Positions 41,582-49,734 of a stretch of 64,000 nucleotides of DNA are shown in pieces. The DNA is taken from positions 1 through 64,000 of the forward strand of contig DASXUX010000095.1 of the NCBI GenBank assembly GCA_036504595.1, given 5' to 3'. This stretch comes from DASXUX01 sp036504595 (GTDB lineage Bacteria > Planctomycetota > SZUA-567 > H5-PLA8). The notes under the pieces were generated by a model. The model ran no database searches and had not been told where the DNA came from. It worked only from the letters and a program-made list of their open reading frames with translations. How positions within the stretch are numbered: the stretch's first letter is position 1; each line of letters begins with the position of its first letter. A program made the translations under genes and the position numbers.

Positions 41582-43939
41582 ATGAACCAAATTCCCTTTC
41601 TTCTTGGAACTCCTTGGCCCTGGTGGTCGATTCTCTGCGCGGGTGCGGGCGCAGGGTGGCTGACATGGCGCGGGTATCAGCGGCGCAGCGGTGAGGTCAA
41701 GGCGCAGCGGCTGAAGATCCTCAACTGGCTGCGGATGAGCGGCTGGTTCTTGCTGTTTCTTTGTCTGCTGCAGCCGATTCACCGACAATTCATGCGCGAA
41801 GAGAAAGCCAGCCGCCTGACGGTGCTGGTGGACGACAGCGAGAGCATGTCGTTTGTCGATGCGCGCAGCGGACCGCGGCGAATCGATCAGGTGAAGAAAG
41901 TCTTGCTTGGCGAAAAGAGTGATGTGCCGAAGCCGGCGCGCGGGGCGCTGCTGGATGTGCTCGGGCGCAGTTTCAATGTTCAGCTTGAATCATTCGGGCA
42001 GAACTCAAGACCCATTGCGAGTCTGAGCGAACTCGATGCGGGCGGGGCGAGCACGGACATCGGCAAGGCGCTGGGCGAAGCCTTTTCGCGATTGAGAGGC
42101 CCGGACGCTGGCGGATTGGTGCTGATCAGCGACGGCGCGGACACGGCCGGCGGAGACTTGGCTCGCGTTGCGGCGGCGTTCAAGCGCGCGGGGACACCAG
42201 TCTATACGATTGGCGTGGGCAAGGCGGAGATGGCGGACCTGGCGATCACTCAGGTGCGCTGCCGGCGCGTGGTGAGCAAGGACACGTTGGTGCGCGTCGA
42301 AGTGGATGTGCTCGGCACGGGTCTGCCCGATGGCAAGCACAACGTTTCGATCACGCGGCAGGGAAAGACCGTTGGCGCGCCGGTGGCGATGCAGATCAAG
42401 AATGGAGCGGGCACGGCGCGGTTCGAGTTCCTGCCGGAGAGCCAGGGCTTTCTGGAATACGAAGCCCATGTCGAGCCCTTCCTGGGCGAATTGGTCACCG
42501 CGAATAACACGATGGCGTTCGGCGTCGTGGCGTATTCGCGCAAGCTGAAGGTGCTGTACATGGAAGGCAGCATGTACGTGCACCGGATCTACGAGAGCGC
42601 CACGCTCTCATACGGGCATCCGATGCAGTCGTGGTGGGAGCATCAGTTCACGGAGCGCGCGATCCTCGAAGACTCGGACATCGAGCTGACGATGCTTGCG
42701 AAAGATGAGTTCAAAACGCCGCCGGGCGCGGAGCCGCTCGATCTAAAGACCGTGAAGCAAGGCTATCCGAAGACGAAGAAAGAACTGTACGAGTACGATG
42801 TGATCATCTGCGCGGACATTCCATATCATTTCTTCAACGAAGACCAGGTGAAGTGGACGGTGGACTTTGTCGCCAAGCACGGCGGCGGCTTCATGATGGT
42901 TGGCGGCTATGATTCTTTCGCGGAAGGCAAGTACCCGAAGACGCCGATCGACCGAATGCTGCCCGTCGAGATGCTCAACGAGGACCACGTCAACGCGCGG
43001 GATTTCCATTGGAAGCTGACGGACGAGGCGTGGTCGCATCCGATCATGCAGATGGACAAAGATGACGAAAAGAACAAAGAGATTTGGTCGAAGTTGCCGA
43101 TCTTCCACGGGTTCTCGAAGACAACGCGCGTGAAGCCCGCGGCGACGCTGCTGGCGGTCGTTGCGGAAGAGGAATTCGAGACGGGTTACGGTCCGGCGAT
43201 TTTGCTGGCGGTGCAGCCTTTCGGCAACGGGCGCTCGATGGCCTTTACCAGCGATACGACCGGAAGCTGGGGCACCGAGTGGGAAGATTCGTGGGGCGTT
43301 CCGAACGGCGAAGAAAACGAACGGAACAAGTACTTCAAACAGTTCTGGAAGAACACGATTCGCTGGCTGGCTCATTACAGAATGCAGGCGCCGAATCAAC
43401 TGGTGACGATCGAGACCGACCGGCTTGTTTACGGGCGCGGCGAAGAGCCTGAAATTCGCATCAAGGTGATGAACGAGGACTACGATCTGACGCACGACGC
43501 GGAGGTGCGGGTCTCGATCACCGGACCGGAAGGCCGGCAGCAGTTCATCACTATTTTCCCGCGTTACGAGGAACCGGGCATCTACGAGCGCAAACTGGAA
43601 CTGGGCGGCGTGGGAAAGTACGAGATCGAGGCGGTCGCCAGGCTGAAGAAAGATGAACTCGGACGAGACAAGGCAATCCTGCAGGTGCGGCCGGCGACCG
43701 CGGAGATGCGGCAACTCAGCCAGAACGAGAAGTTGCTGAAGAAGCTGGCTCAGGATACTGGCGGGACGTATCTGCCGATTGAACGCGCCGCTGAACTTCC
43801 GCAGCATTTGCGCGAGGCCACGCACGTCATCGAAAAGCATCGCGACAACGATCTGTGGGATAAGAGCTGGGTCTTCGCGCTGGCGATCGGGCTGTTCTGC
43901 ACCGAATGGTTTCTGCGAAAGCGGAGCGGACTGCCATGA
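41582..43939 (+). CDS. VWA / glutamine-amidotransferase-fold membrane protein
   Basis: A 785-aa inner-membrane protein. Two N-terminal helices (about 8-28 and 45-65, MSGWFLLFLCLLQPI) precede a VWA domain with the metal site LTVLVDDSESMSFVD and LVLISDGADTAGGDL. A beta region is followed by a GATase1-like domain (YDVIICADIPYHFFNEDQV, GGGFMMVGGYDSFAEG) lacking a catalytic Cys at the expected turn. It ends with a helix (WVFALAIGLFCTEWFLRKR). It pairs with the BatA-like protein in a probable VWA complex in which a MoxR ATPase would be expected elsewhere. AAGGA precedes the ATG; its stop overlaps the HEAT gene start (ATGA). Confidence 0.85.
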   Translation: MNQIPFLLGTPWPWWSILCAGAGAGWLTWRGYQRRSGEVKAQRLKILNWLRMSGWFLLFLCLLQPIHRQFMREEKASRLTVLVDDSESMSFVDARSGPRRIDQVKKVLLGEKSDVPKPARGALLDVLGRSFNVQLESFGQNSRPIASLSELDAGGASTDIGKALGEAFSRLRGPDAGGLVLISDGADTAGGDLARVAAAFKRAGTPVYTIGVGKAEMADLAITQVRCRRVVSKDTLVRVEVDVLGTGLPDGKHNVSITRQGKTVGAPVAMQIKNGAGTARFEFLPESQGFLEYEAHVEPFLGELVTANNTMAFGVVAYSRKLKVLYMEGSMYVHRIYESATLSYGHPMQSWWEHQFTERAILEDSDIELTMLAKDEFKTPPGAEPLDLKTVKQGYPKTKKELYEYDVIICADIPYHFFNEDQVKWTVDFVAKHGGGFMMVGGYDSFAEGKYPKTPIDRMLPVEMLNEDHVNARDFHWKLTDEAWSHPIMQMDKDDEKNKEIWSKLPIFHGFSKTTRVKPAATLLAVVAEEEFETGYGPAILLAVQPFGNGRSMAFTSDTTGSWGTEWEDSWGVPNGEENERNKYFKQFWKNTIRWLAHYRMQAPNQLVTIETDRLVYGRGEEPEIRIKVMNEDYDLTHDAEVRVSITGPEGRQQFITIFPRYEEPGIYERKLELGGVGKYEIEAVARLKKDELGRDKAILQVRPATAEMRQLSQNEKLLKKLAQDTGGTYLPIERAAELPQHLREATHVIEKHRDNDLWDKSWVFALAIGLFCTEWFLRKRSGLP

Positions 43940-46900
43940 ATGGGAAAAACGGAAAATTCGAAATTCGACATTCGAAAGAAACTGCAAACAGCAAACGGCG
44001 AAAAGACCTTGCGCGCCCGACGCTCCGGTTGCTGTTTGCCGTTTGTCGTTTCTTTGTTTCTTTCGGATTTCGGATTTCGGATTTCGGATTTGTTGCCTCG
44101 ATTCTACTGCTGAGTTCTTCGGCGATTGCCGCCAATCCTGAGCCGCCGCCGGATCCGGGGTTTGAAGTGTCCGTGCACATGGCGGATGTGATCGCAGAAG
44201 TCGAGATCATTGCCGGCGGACCGCTTCGAGCGGCGGCGCAGCCGAAGGTGGTGATCAAGGGCGAACTTCCTCCAGTGTTCGAACTGGAAGGCTTCAACAG
44301 CTACACGTGGGATACTGTGCATCAAGGGTTTGCGGCGGGCGCGCAGTTCATTTTGTTTCTTTCGAAGACGGAGCGGCCTGATTGCTTCACGACGCTGACG
44401 CCGGCCGCGCCGCGGCTGACGATTTTTCCGGCCGGCACGGAGGCCGGCGCCACCGTGCTCCTCTCGATCGGTGATCCGCCGTTTCGCGTGCCAATCAAGC
44501 GCGCGGCGATGGAAGATGCGCTTAAGCTGCTGCTGGAAAAAGATGCCTCGGGAAAACTCCCCGCGCGAAGCGACGAATTCATTCGCGCGCAGTGGGACGC
44601 GGGCGACATCGAGCCGCGATATCTGGCGGTGGTGCTGGCCGGGGCGCTGCGCGACGCGCGCTGCACCGGGATGCTCATCGAGGCCAGCAAGGACAAACTG
44701 CTGAAGATGCGGCTGACGGCCATCGAGTCGCTCGGCAAATTGGGTTCGCCGGAAGCGGTCGCCGCGCTTCGCGGGTTGCTCAAGGATGAGAAGGCAACCG
44801 TGGCGCGCGAAGCAGCGCGGGCGTTGATTGGGCTGCGCGATGTCGAAAGCCTGCCGGCGCTGCTGGAATGGGCTCGCAAAAACGCCAGCGCGGTAGCGCC
44901 GGCCTCCGTGCCGGCCGGAAAAGACGCCGGCAACACCCGCGATCCGAATCGCGCGAAGAACCAGTCGGTGGCACTCGATGTTCTGCAACTCGCGGCGGAA
45001 AACGGCGCGCTGCTGGAACCGGAGCAGGCCGCGCCCGCGCTGCTGGATCTGGCTCGGTCGAAGAATGAGACGCTCGCTCGCGAAGCGCTTGGCGTGTTGG
45101 CCAGTATCGCTCAGGCGCCGCAGATCGCCTCGCTGATCGAGATCGCTGACGACCGCACGAGCGAGGTGCGCGAACAGGCGTTTGTCTCGCTCCAGCGCGT
45201 GACGCTGACGAACTACAACAGCGTGGACGAACTGCGCGCGTGGTGGGCACAGAACGCCAAGACGTTCGGCGAAGATGCCAAGCGCGAGCGCGTGGAGACG
45301 GCGGCGAAGAAGCTGGCTCGCCCTGATCAGTATGCCGAACGCCGCGCGGCTTTGGATGTCCTTCGCACGGCGCCGGCGCCAATTGCGCTCGTCTCCGCGG
45401 CTCCGCTGCTGATGAAGACGGAGACCAGTGGCCTCTTCGGCGCGGACGATCTGGCTGCCATCAACTCACCGCTGGTGCTGCCATTCTTGCTGGAACGCCT
45501 GGGCCGGCAGAACATCAATGACCGGCGCGACGCGCTGCTCGGCGTCGTGCGGCTGTGCGTCGCCCACCCGCGGCTGCAAACGGTGCTCTGGCCGCTCGTG
45601 CGTGGAGAACTGGCCGACGAGGACAGCGGCTGCCGGCGCGTGGCTCAGACGGCCTGCGGCCGTTTCGGACAAGCCGACTGCATGCGATCTCTGCTGGATG
45701 CTGTGCAATACGGCAGCACGTACGAAAGTCAAGATTCCACGCGCGCTATTTACCAACTGAGCGGGCGGACGCTGGGCTTTTCCGTTTATGAACCGGTGCC
45801 GGACGAAGTCGCGGCGCGCGTTCGCCTGCGGGGCTGGTGGGGCCATGCGCAGAAGAACTTCGTGCCGCTGACGACGATCATGCCGGCGTCCGGCACTCGC
45901 GTATGGTCCGACTTAGACCCTGCGGCGCGCGGCACGAAACTTGAGAGCTTCATCATGGCTCCGGACAGCCGTCGCAGCGCTGCGGCGTTCGCGATCGCTC
46001 TTGCGGAACGCCAGCCAAGCGACCCGCTGTGGACAAAACTGCTGGCTCAGGGTCGCCAGCGCGATCGCGCCTATGGCATTCTCGGGACGTTGGGCGGAGA
46101 CGGAACTGCCGTTCCGGCTTTGAACAAAATCGCGTTTTCGGAAGGCGACGCGGCCGAGCCGCCGCTGTGCCGAGCGCTGGCGATGGTATCTCTGGCAACA
46201 CAGGGCACTAACGGTGCGGGCACGGAGGCCCGCGCTACCGGGCCGGCAGCGATAGCCGACTGGCTGAAACGCGCTGGTGGCAAGGCGGACGCGACATGGC
46301 GCAGGCTGGCGCTGGTCAGCCTCGCGCTTGCGAAGCCACAACCGGAGGAATTGGCCGAGATCGAGGCGGCCGTGAAGGCGGGACTGGCGGATCGTGAGCC
46401 CGATACGGACGCAGTCATGCCGGAAGACACGGGCAGCGCCTACGCGATGCTGATTCCGTCGCTGGTTGCATTAAGCGCTCGCGGCGACGGGCCTGCGTTG
46501 CTGCAGAAAATAATGAGCGAAACGTCGAACCGGCGGCTGAGGGACTGGTGTGCGTATGCGCTCGCGCATGGGCGGCAGGAGAGCGCGGTGCCGGCCATGC
46601 TGACTGCTCTGACAAAGGGCGACCGTTACAGTTGGCAGGGGCTTTCCCGCGCGCTTCAGCCGCTGCTGAAGCCAACCGACACCGCGGCGGTCGCCACGCT
46701 GCTGGAGAGCGAGAATTCGGCGGCGCGTTCGGCCGGCGCGTCTCTTCTGGCGCAGCAGCCGGCGCTGGGCACCGACGCGGAGACGCGCGGGCGGCTGATC
46801 ACGGGGCTGGACGATCGCACGAATCTGGTGCGGTACTATTGCGCGATGGCGCTGGGCAAACGGCGCTCGACAGCGGCCATCTCGAAACTGGTAGAACTGC

Positions 46901-47427
46901 TCAAAGACGATGACGACGATGTTCGCGGCGCGGCGGCGGAAGCGCTGGGCGAAATCGGCGACAAGGAAAGCTGTTCGGCGGCGGCAGCGGCATCTGAATT
47001 CCAGTACCGGCCAGACGTCCATTGGCTGAAGGCGCGCGCAGTGGACGGTGGAAAGGCCCACATTTCTCTGCTGCTGAAACTGATTGGTTCCAGCGCGTAC
47101 ATCGATCAGCGCGCGGGCCTGGAGGCGCTCGGCTATTCCACGAACGCCGACGCGATTGCGGCGCTGCTGAAGACGTTCCACAACGACGAGTCTGGCTTCC
47201 AGACGGTCGCGGCCGAAGCGCTGATGCGGTGCGGCGATCGGACAGTGCGGGCCCTTCGCGAAGATCTGCAGTCGGCTGACAAAGCCGTCAAGGCTCGAGC
47301 GATTCATCTGCTCGCTCGCATCGATACTCAAGCCAGCCGCGTGGAACTTGAGACTGCTCAGGAAAGCCCCGATCCGGCGTTGAAGGCGCTGGCGAAATTT
47401 GCTCTCGAAAAATGTTCCAAGAAGTGA
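43936..47427 (+). CDS. Large exported HEAT-repeat protein
   Basis: A protein of about 1163 aa. HEAT-like helical repeats run from residue about 230 to the end (MRLTAIESLGKLGSPEAVAA, TVAREAARALIGLRDVESLP, DVRGAAAEALGEIGDKES). A hydrophobic leader ASILLLSSSAIAANPEPP suggests export. The first 50 codons are repeat DNA: TTTCGGA words and a GCAAACAGCAAACGG inverted array. The true start may therefore be later than ATG 43936, although that ATG overlaps the previous stop in a coupled way. Three family A elements are read in frame. It is probably a scaffold partner of the VWA proteins. Confidence 0.8.
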   Translation: MNGKNGKFEIRHSKETANSKRRKDLARPTLRLLFAVCRFFVSFGFRISDFGFVASILLLSSSAIAANPEPPPDPGFEVSVHMADVIAEVEIIAGGPLRAAAQPKVVIKGELPPVFELEGFNSYTWDTVHQGFAAGAQFILFLSKTERPDCFTTLTPAAPRLTIFPAGTEAGATVLLSIGDPPFRVPIKRAAMEDALKLLLEKDASGKLPARSDEFIRAQWDAGDIEPRYLAVVLAGALRDARCTGMLIEASKDKLLKMRLTAIESLGKLGSPEAVAALRGLLKDEKATVAREAARALIGLRDVESLPALLEWARKNASAVAPASVPAGKDAGNTRDPNRAKNQSVALDVLQLAAENGALLEPEQAAPALLDLARSKNETLAREALGVLASIAQAPQIASLIEIADDRTSEVREQAFVSLQRVTLTNYNSVDELRAWWAQNAKTFGEDAKRERVETAAKKLARPDQYAERRAALDVLRTAPAPIALVSAAPLLMKTETSGLFGADDLAAINSPLVLPFLLERLGRQNINDRRDALLGVVRLCVAHPRLQTVLWPLVRGELADEDSGCRRVAQTACGRFGQADCMRSLLDAVQYGSTYESQDSTRAIYQLSGRTLGFSVYEPVPDEVAARVRLRGWWGHAQKNFVPLTTIMPASGTRVWSDLDPAARGTKLESFIMAPDSRRSAAAFAIALAERQPSDPLWTKLLAQGRQRDRAYGILGTLGGDGTAVPALNKIAFSEGDAAEPPLCRALAMVSLATQGTNGAGTEARATGPAAIADWLKRAGGKADATWRRLALVSLALAKPQPEELAEIEAAVKAGLADREPDTDAVMPEDTGSAYAMLIPSLVALSARGDGPALLQKIMSETSNRRLRDWCAYALAHGRQESAVPAMLTALTKGDRYSWQGLSRALQPLLKPTDTAAVATLLESENSAARSAGASLLAQQPALGTDAETRGRLITGLDDRTNLVRYYCAMALGKRRSTAAISKLVELLKDDDDDVRGAAAEALGEIGDKESCSAAAAASEFQYRPDVHWLKARAVDGGKAHISLLLKLIGSSAYIDQRAGLEALGYSTNADAIAALLKTFHNDESGFQTVAAEALMRCGDRTVRALREDLQSADKAVKARAIHLLARIDTQASRVELETAQESPDPALKALAKFALEKCSKK
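43982..44095 (+). repeat. Word arrays inside the HEAT-gene leader
   Basis: GCAAACAGCAAACGGCGAAA (43984-44003) is complementary to TTGCTGTTTGCCGTTTGTCG (44029-44048). A TTTCGGATTTCGGATTTCGG array follows (44063-44090), read as FGFRISDFGF. These are spacer-type repeats, here within an open frame. Confidence 0.75.
44431..44454 (-). repeat. Family A element, inverse orientation
   Basis: GCCGGCACGGAGGCCGGC read as AGTEAGAT in the HEAT-repeat protein, before the first HEAT helices. Confidence 0.85.
44892..44937 (+). repeat. Compound family A element
   Basis: A forward copy followed by a degenerate inverse copy, read as VAPASVPAGKDAGNT between two HEAT helices. Confidence 0.85.
46216..46239 (-). 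repeat. Family A element with compensated stem
   Basis: GCGGGCACGGAGGCCCGC: both stem strands differ from the GCCGGC type while pairing is kept. It is read as AGTEARAT in the HEAT-repeat protein. Confidence 0.85.
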
Positions 47428-47483
47428 CGCTGTCTGGCTACCCCGCAGTCCCCAATGACCAGATACCAATCACCAAATACCAG

Positions 47484-49553
47484 TTACCGTCTCTTCAGCG
47501 AGATGGCCGTGTTCTTCTTTGATGCGCGAACGTCGATCACGGCGAGTTTGGTGTACTGCAGCGCTTGTCCGGCCGCGGTCTCGATGCGCATGACCATCAG
47601 GACGCGAGCGACTGACGGCTGAGTGCTTCCGGCTTTGATTTCATCGGCCGTCAGGAGCGTGACACCGGCGCCCTTGAGCGCTTCGCGCAAGGTGGTTTGA
47701 AGGGCCGGGTCCGGCGGCGGCGGAGCGTTCTCGATGCTGAATGAGAACGACTGAGTGTCCGGCGGGAAGCCAGGTTTGATCAGCGGCTTGATCTGGAATT
47801 TCATTGTGCCGGACTGAAACTTGTTGCCTTTCATCTCGCCGGTGTACTCGCCGCCGATGAACTGCGCCGGGGCGCCGGGATCTGGAGAGAGTTGCTGGAG
47901 CGCAGCTTTCTGAAGCGCGTTCTGAGCGGGCGGATCGGTGAGCAGCGGTTTCCTCATGTCGGCGTCCGGGTTCACGAACCCAACGACGAGCTGCGCCCCA
48001 TCCAAATCCGTGCCCTGCGGCATGACGATCTCGCCCTTCATCTGCAGGCTGTCTTTTGTGCGAACGCCTTTTGCCGGACTGTCCGCGGACACGCTGAAGG
48101 ACAAGCTGCGCAAGGTCAGGCCGGCGCTGCCGATGATGATGGTGACGCTGGTGCTGTCGGCCAGGTTCTGGTCGTCGCGGACCGTGAGCGTCGCGGTGTA
48201 GGTTCCCGGATCTGTGTACGTGTGGATGGTCGTGACGACTTTCAGATCGGGAGGGAAGGTGAAAGAGACTCCGTCGCCGAAGTCCAGTTCGCGGCTGGTG
48301 AGCGTGCCGTCGGGATCCATCGAACCCGCGGTTGTGAATGTGACGGTGAGCTGCGAGGCCAGCGTCGTCGTCGGCGTTGCGGCCAGATTCGCAACCGGCG
48401 GCTGATCCACGTACGTGAACGCGCCGGCCAGCGTTAGAGTGCCTGAAATTCCGGTACCGGTCACCGTCACGTCCACGGCCCCGGGTGCGTGGGCCGGCGT
48501 GGTGGCTGTAATCGCGTTCGCGGCAGCGGAGACCGACACGTTTGTCGCGGCCACTCCCCCGAACGCCACCGCCGAATCCAACGGGAGGTTGACGCCACTG
48601 ATGGTGACTGTGGTGCCGCCGGCTTTGCTCCCGGAGGACGGAGAAATGGACGTCAAAGAGGGCAGCAGCGGCGCGATCACGTAGAACTGGCGGTTGGTGG
48701 CGTCGAGCAGATAGATCGTTCCGTTGGATCGGTCGACGCTGATTCCCACGGGCGCGCCGCTGAAATTCGGAAACGCGGAATTATTATCGAGGACAAGGGT
48801 GCTGATCGTTGTTGTCGTGCCATCGCTCTTAAATGACGTCAGGCGATGACTCGTATCCGCGTTCAGACTGGGATCCAGCGAAAGCTGCGACAATAGATAG
48901 CTGCCGTTCAGGGCATCGAAAGCCACAAAGACGCTGACATTTCCGTTGATCGGATCGGCATTCCGTAAGGGCAACGTGAACTGTTGCTGGGCGGTGCTTC
49001 CGACGACGCGAGTGATGAGGAACAGGGCGGAGTCGGCGGCGGCGAGGCCGTCGGTTCGATACGCGAGCGTTTGCGAATCGACAATGGCAACGTCCGTTCC
49101 GACGGCCGTGCTCGGAATGATCAGTGGCCGCGAAATGGTTTCGAGTGGCGTCGATCCGATGGCGGGGCTTTGCGTCGTGGTGCTGAAGAAGGTCCCGTCA
49201 AGATTGATCAGGGTGCCGTCGAGGGATGCGAAGGCTTCGATTTGCCCGCTGGTGCGGTTCAGCACATAGAACCGCTGCACGGGGGCTGCTGTTGTGCCGG
49301 GATCAAAATCGCCGCGGAGCGTGCCGTCGGTCGGCAACATCAGCAGCTTGGTGTTGTTCTGGCTGACCAGAATCAAATCGCTGGTGCCTGCCACCGGCAC
49401 ACTCCCGCCCAACGCGACAGTCGTGACGGTGTAGGTCTGCCCCTGAAAGCTGACCGTCGCCCCGTGCGACTGTGGAGCGCAGAAAAGAACGCTAAGCAGC
49501 CCGGCCAAATACAACCCGGGCATCCACAGTACAGTACCCCTACGTCGCGGCAT
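47484..49553 (-). CDS. Secreted surface protein with IPT/TIG and PKD domains
   Basis: A 689-aa exported protein with signal peptide MPGLYLAGLLSVLFCAPQSHGA; GGAGGAGGGGG precedes ATG 49553. The N-terminal half has beta-propeller-like repeats (LVLDNNSAFPNFSGAPVGIS, NGTIYLLDATNRQFYVI). Next is an IPT/TIG domain (PSLTSISPSSGSKAGGTTVT, VTGTGISGTLTLAGAFTYVD), then a PKD domain (LDFGDGVSFTFP ... HTYTDPGTYTATLTVRDDQN). The C-terminal quarter is beta-rich and unknown. It is probably an adhesion or carbohydrate-binding surface protein. Confidence 0.83.
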   Translation of the reverse strand: MPRRRGTVLWMPGLYLAGLLSVLFCAPQSHGATVSFQGQTYTVTTVALGGSVPVAGTSDLILVSQNNTKLLMLPTDGTLRGDFDPGTTAAPVQRFYVLNRTSGQIEAFASLDGTLINLDGTFFSTTTQSPAIGSTPLETISRPLIIPSTAVGTDVAIVDSQTLAYRTDGLAAADSALFLITRVVGSTAQQQFTLPLRNADPINGNVSVFVAFDALNGSYLLSQLSLDPSLNADTSHRLTSFKSDGTTTTISTLVLDNNSAFPNFSGAPVGISVDRSNGTIYLLDATNRQFYVIAPLLPSLTSISPSSGSKAGGTTVTISGVNLPLDSAVAFGGVAATNVSVSAAANAITATTPAHAPGAVDVTVTGTGISGTLTLAGAFTYVDQPPVANLAATPTTTLASQLTVTFTTAGSMDPDGTLTSRELDFGDGVSFTFPPDLKVVTTIHTYTDPGTYTATLTVRDDQNLADSTSVTIIIGSAGLTLRSLSFSVSADSPAKGVRTKDSLQMKGEIVMPQGTDLDGAQLVVGFVNPDADMRKPLLTDPPAQNALQKAALQQLSPDPGAPAQFIGGEYTGEMKGNKFQSGTMKFQIKPLIKPGFPPDTQSFSFSIENAPPPPDPALQTTLREALKGAGVTLLTADEIKAGSTQPSVARVLMVMRIETAAGQALQYTKLAVIDVRASKKNTAISLKRR

Positions 49554-49626
49554 GCCCCCTCCTCCTCGTGCAAATGGCCCCTTATACATACTTCAACTGC
49601 TCAGTCGCGGCTAAGTCAAATCGAAT

Positions 49627-49690
49627 GTCCGTTGTCAGTAGTCCCACCAGACACCAGACACCAGACACCAAGTACCGCTCACCAATCACC
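49627..49690. repeat. Word array (ACCAGACACC)
   Basis: Repeated CACCAGACACCAGACACCA and CACCAATCACCAATT words in the divergent spacer between the surface protein gene and radA. A short GTCCGTTGTCAGTAG copy of the GTCAGTT word precedes it. Confidence 0.7.
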
Positions 49691-49734
49691 AATTCTGCGT
49701 TTCCCGTTTTACATTTTGAATTTACTATCCTCCC

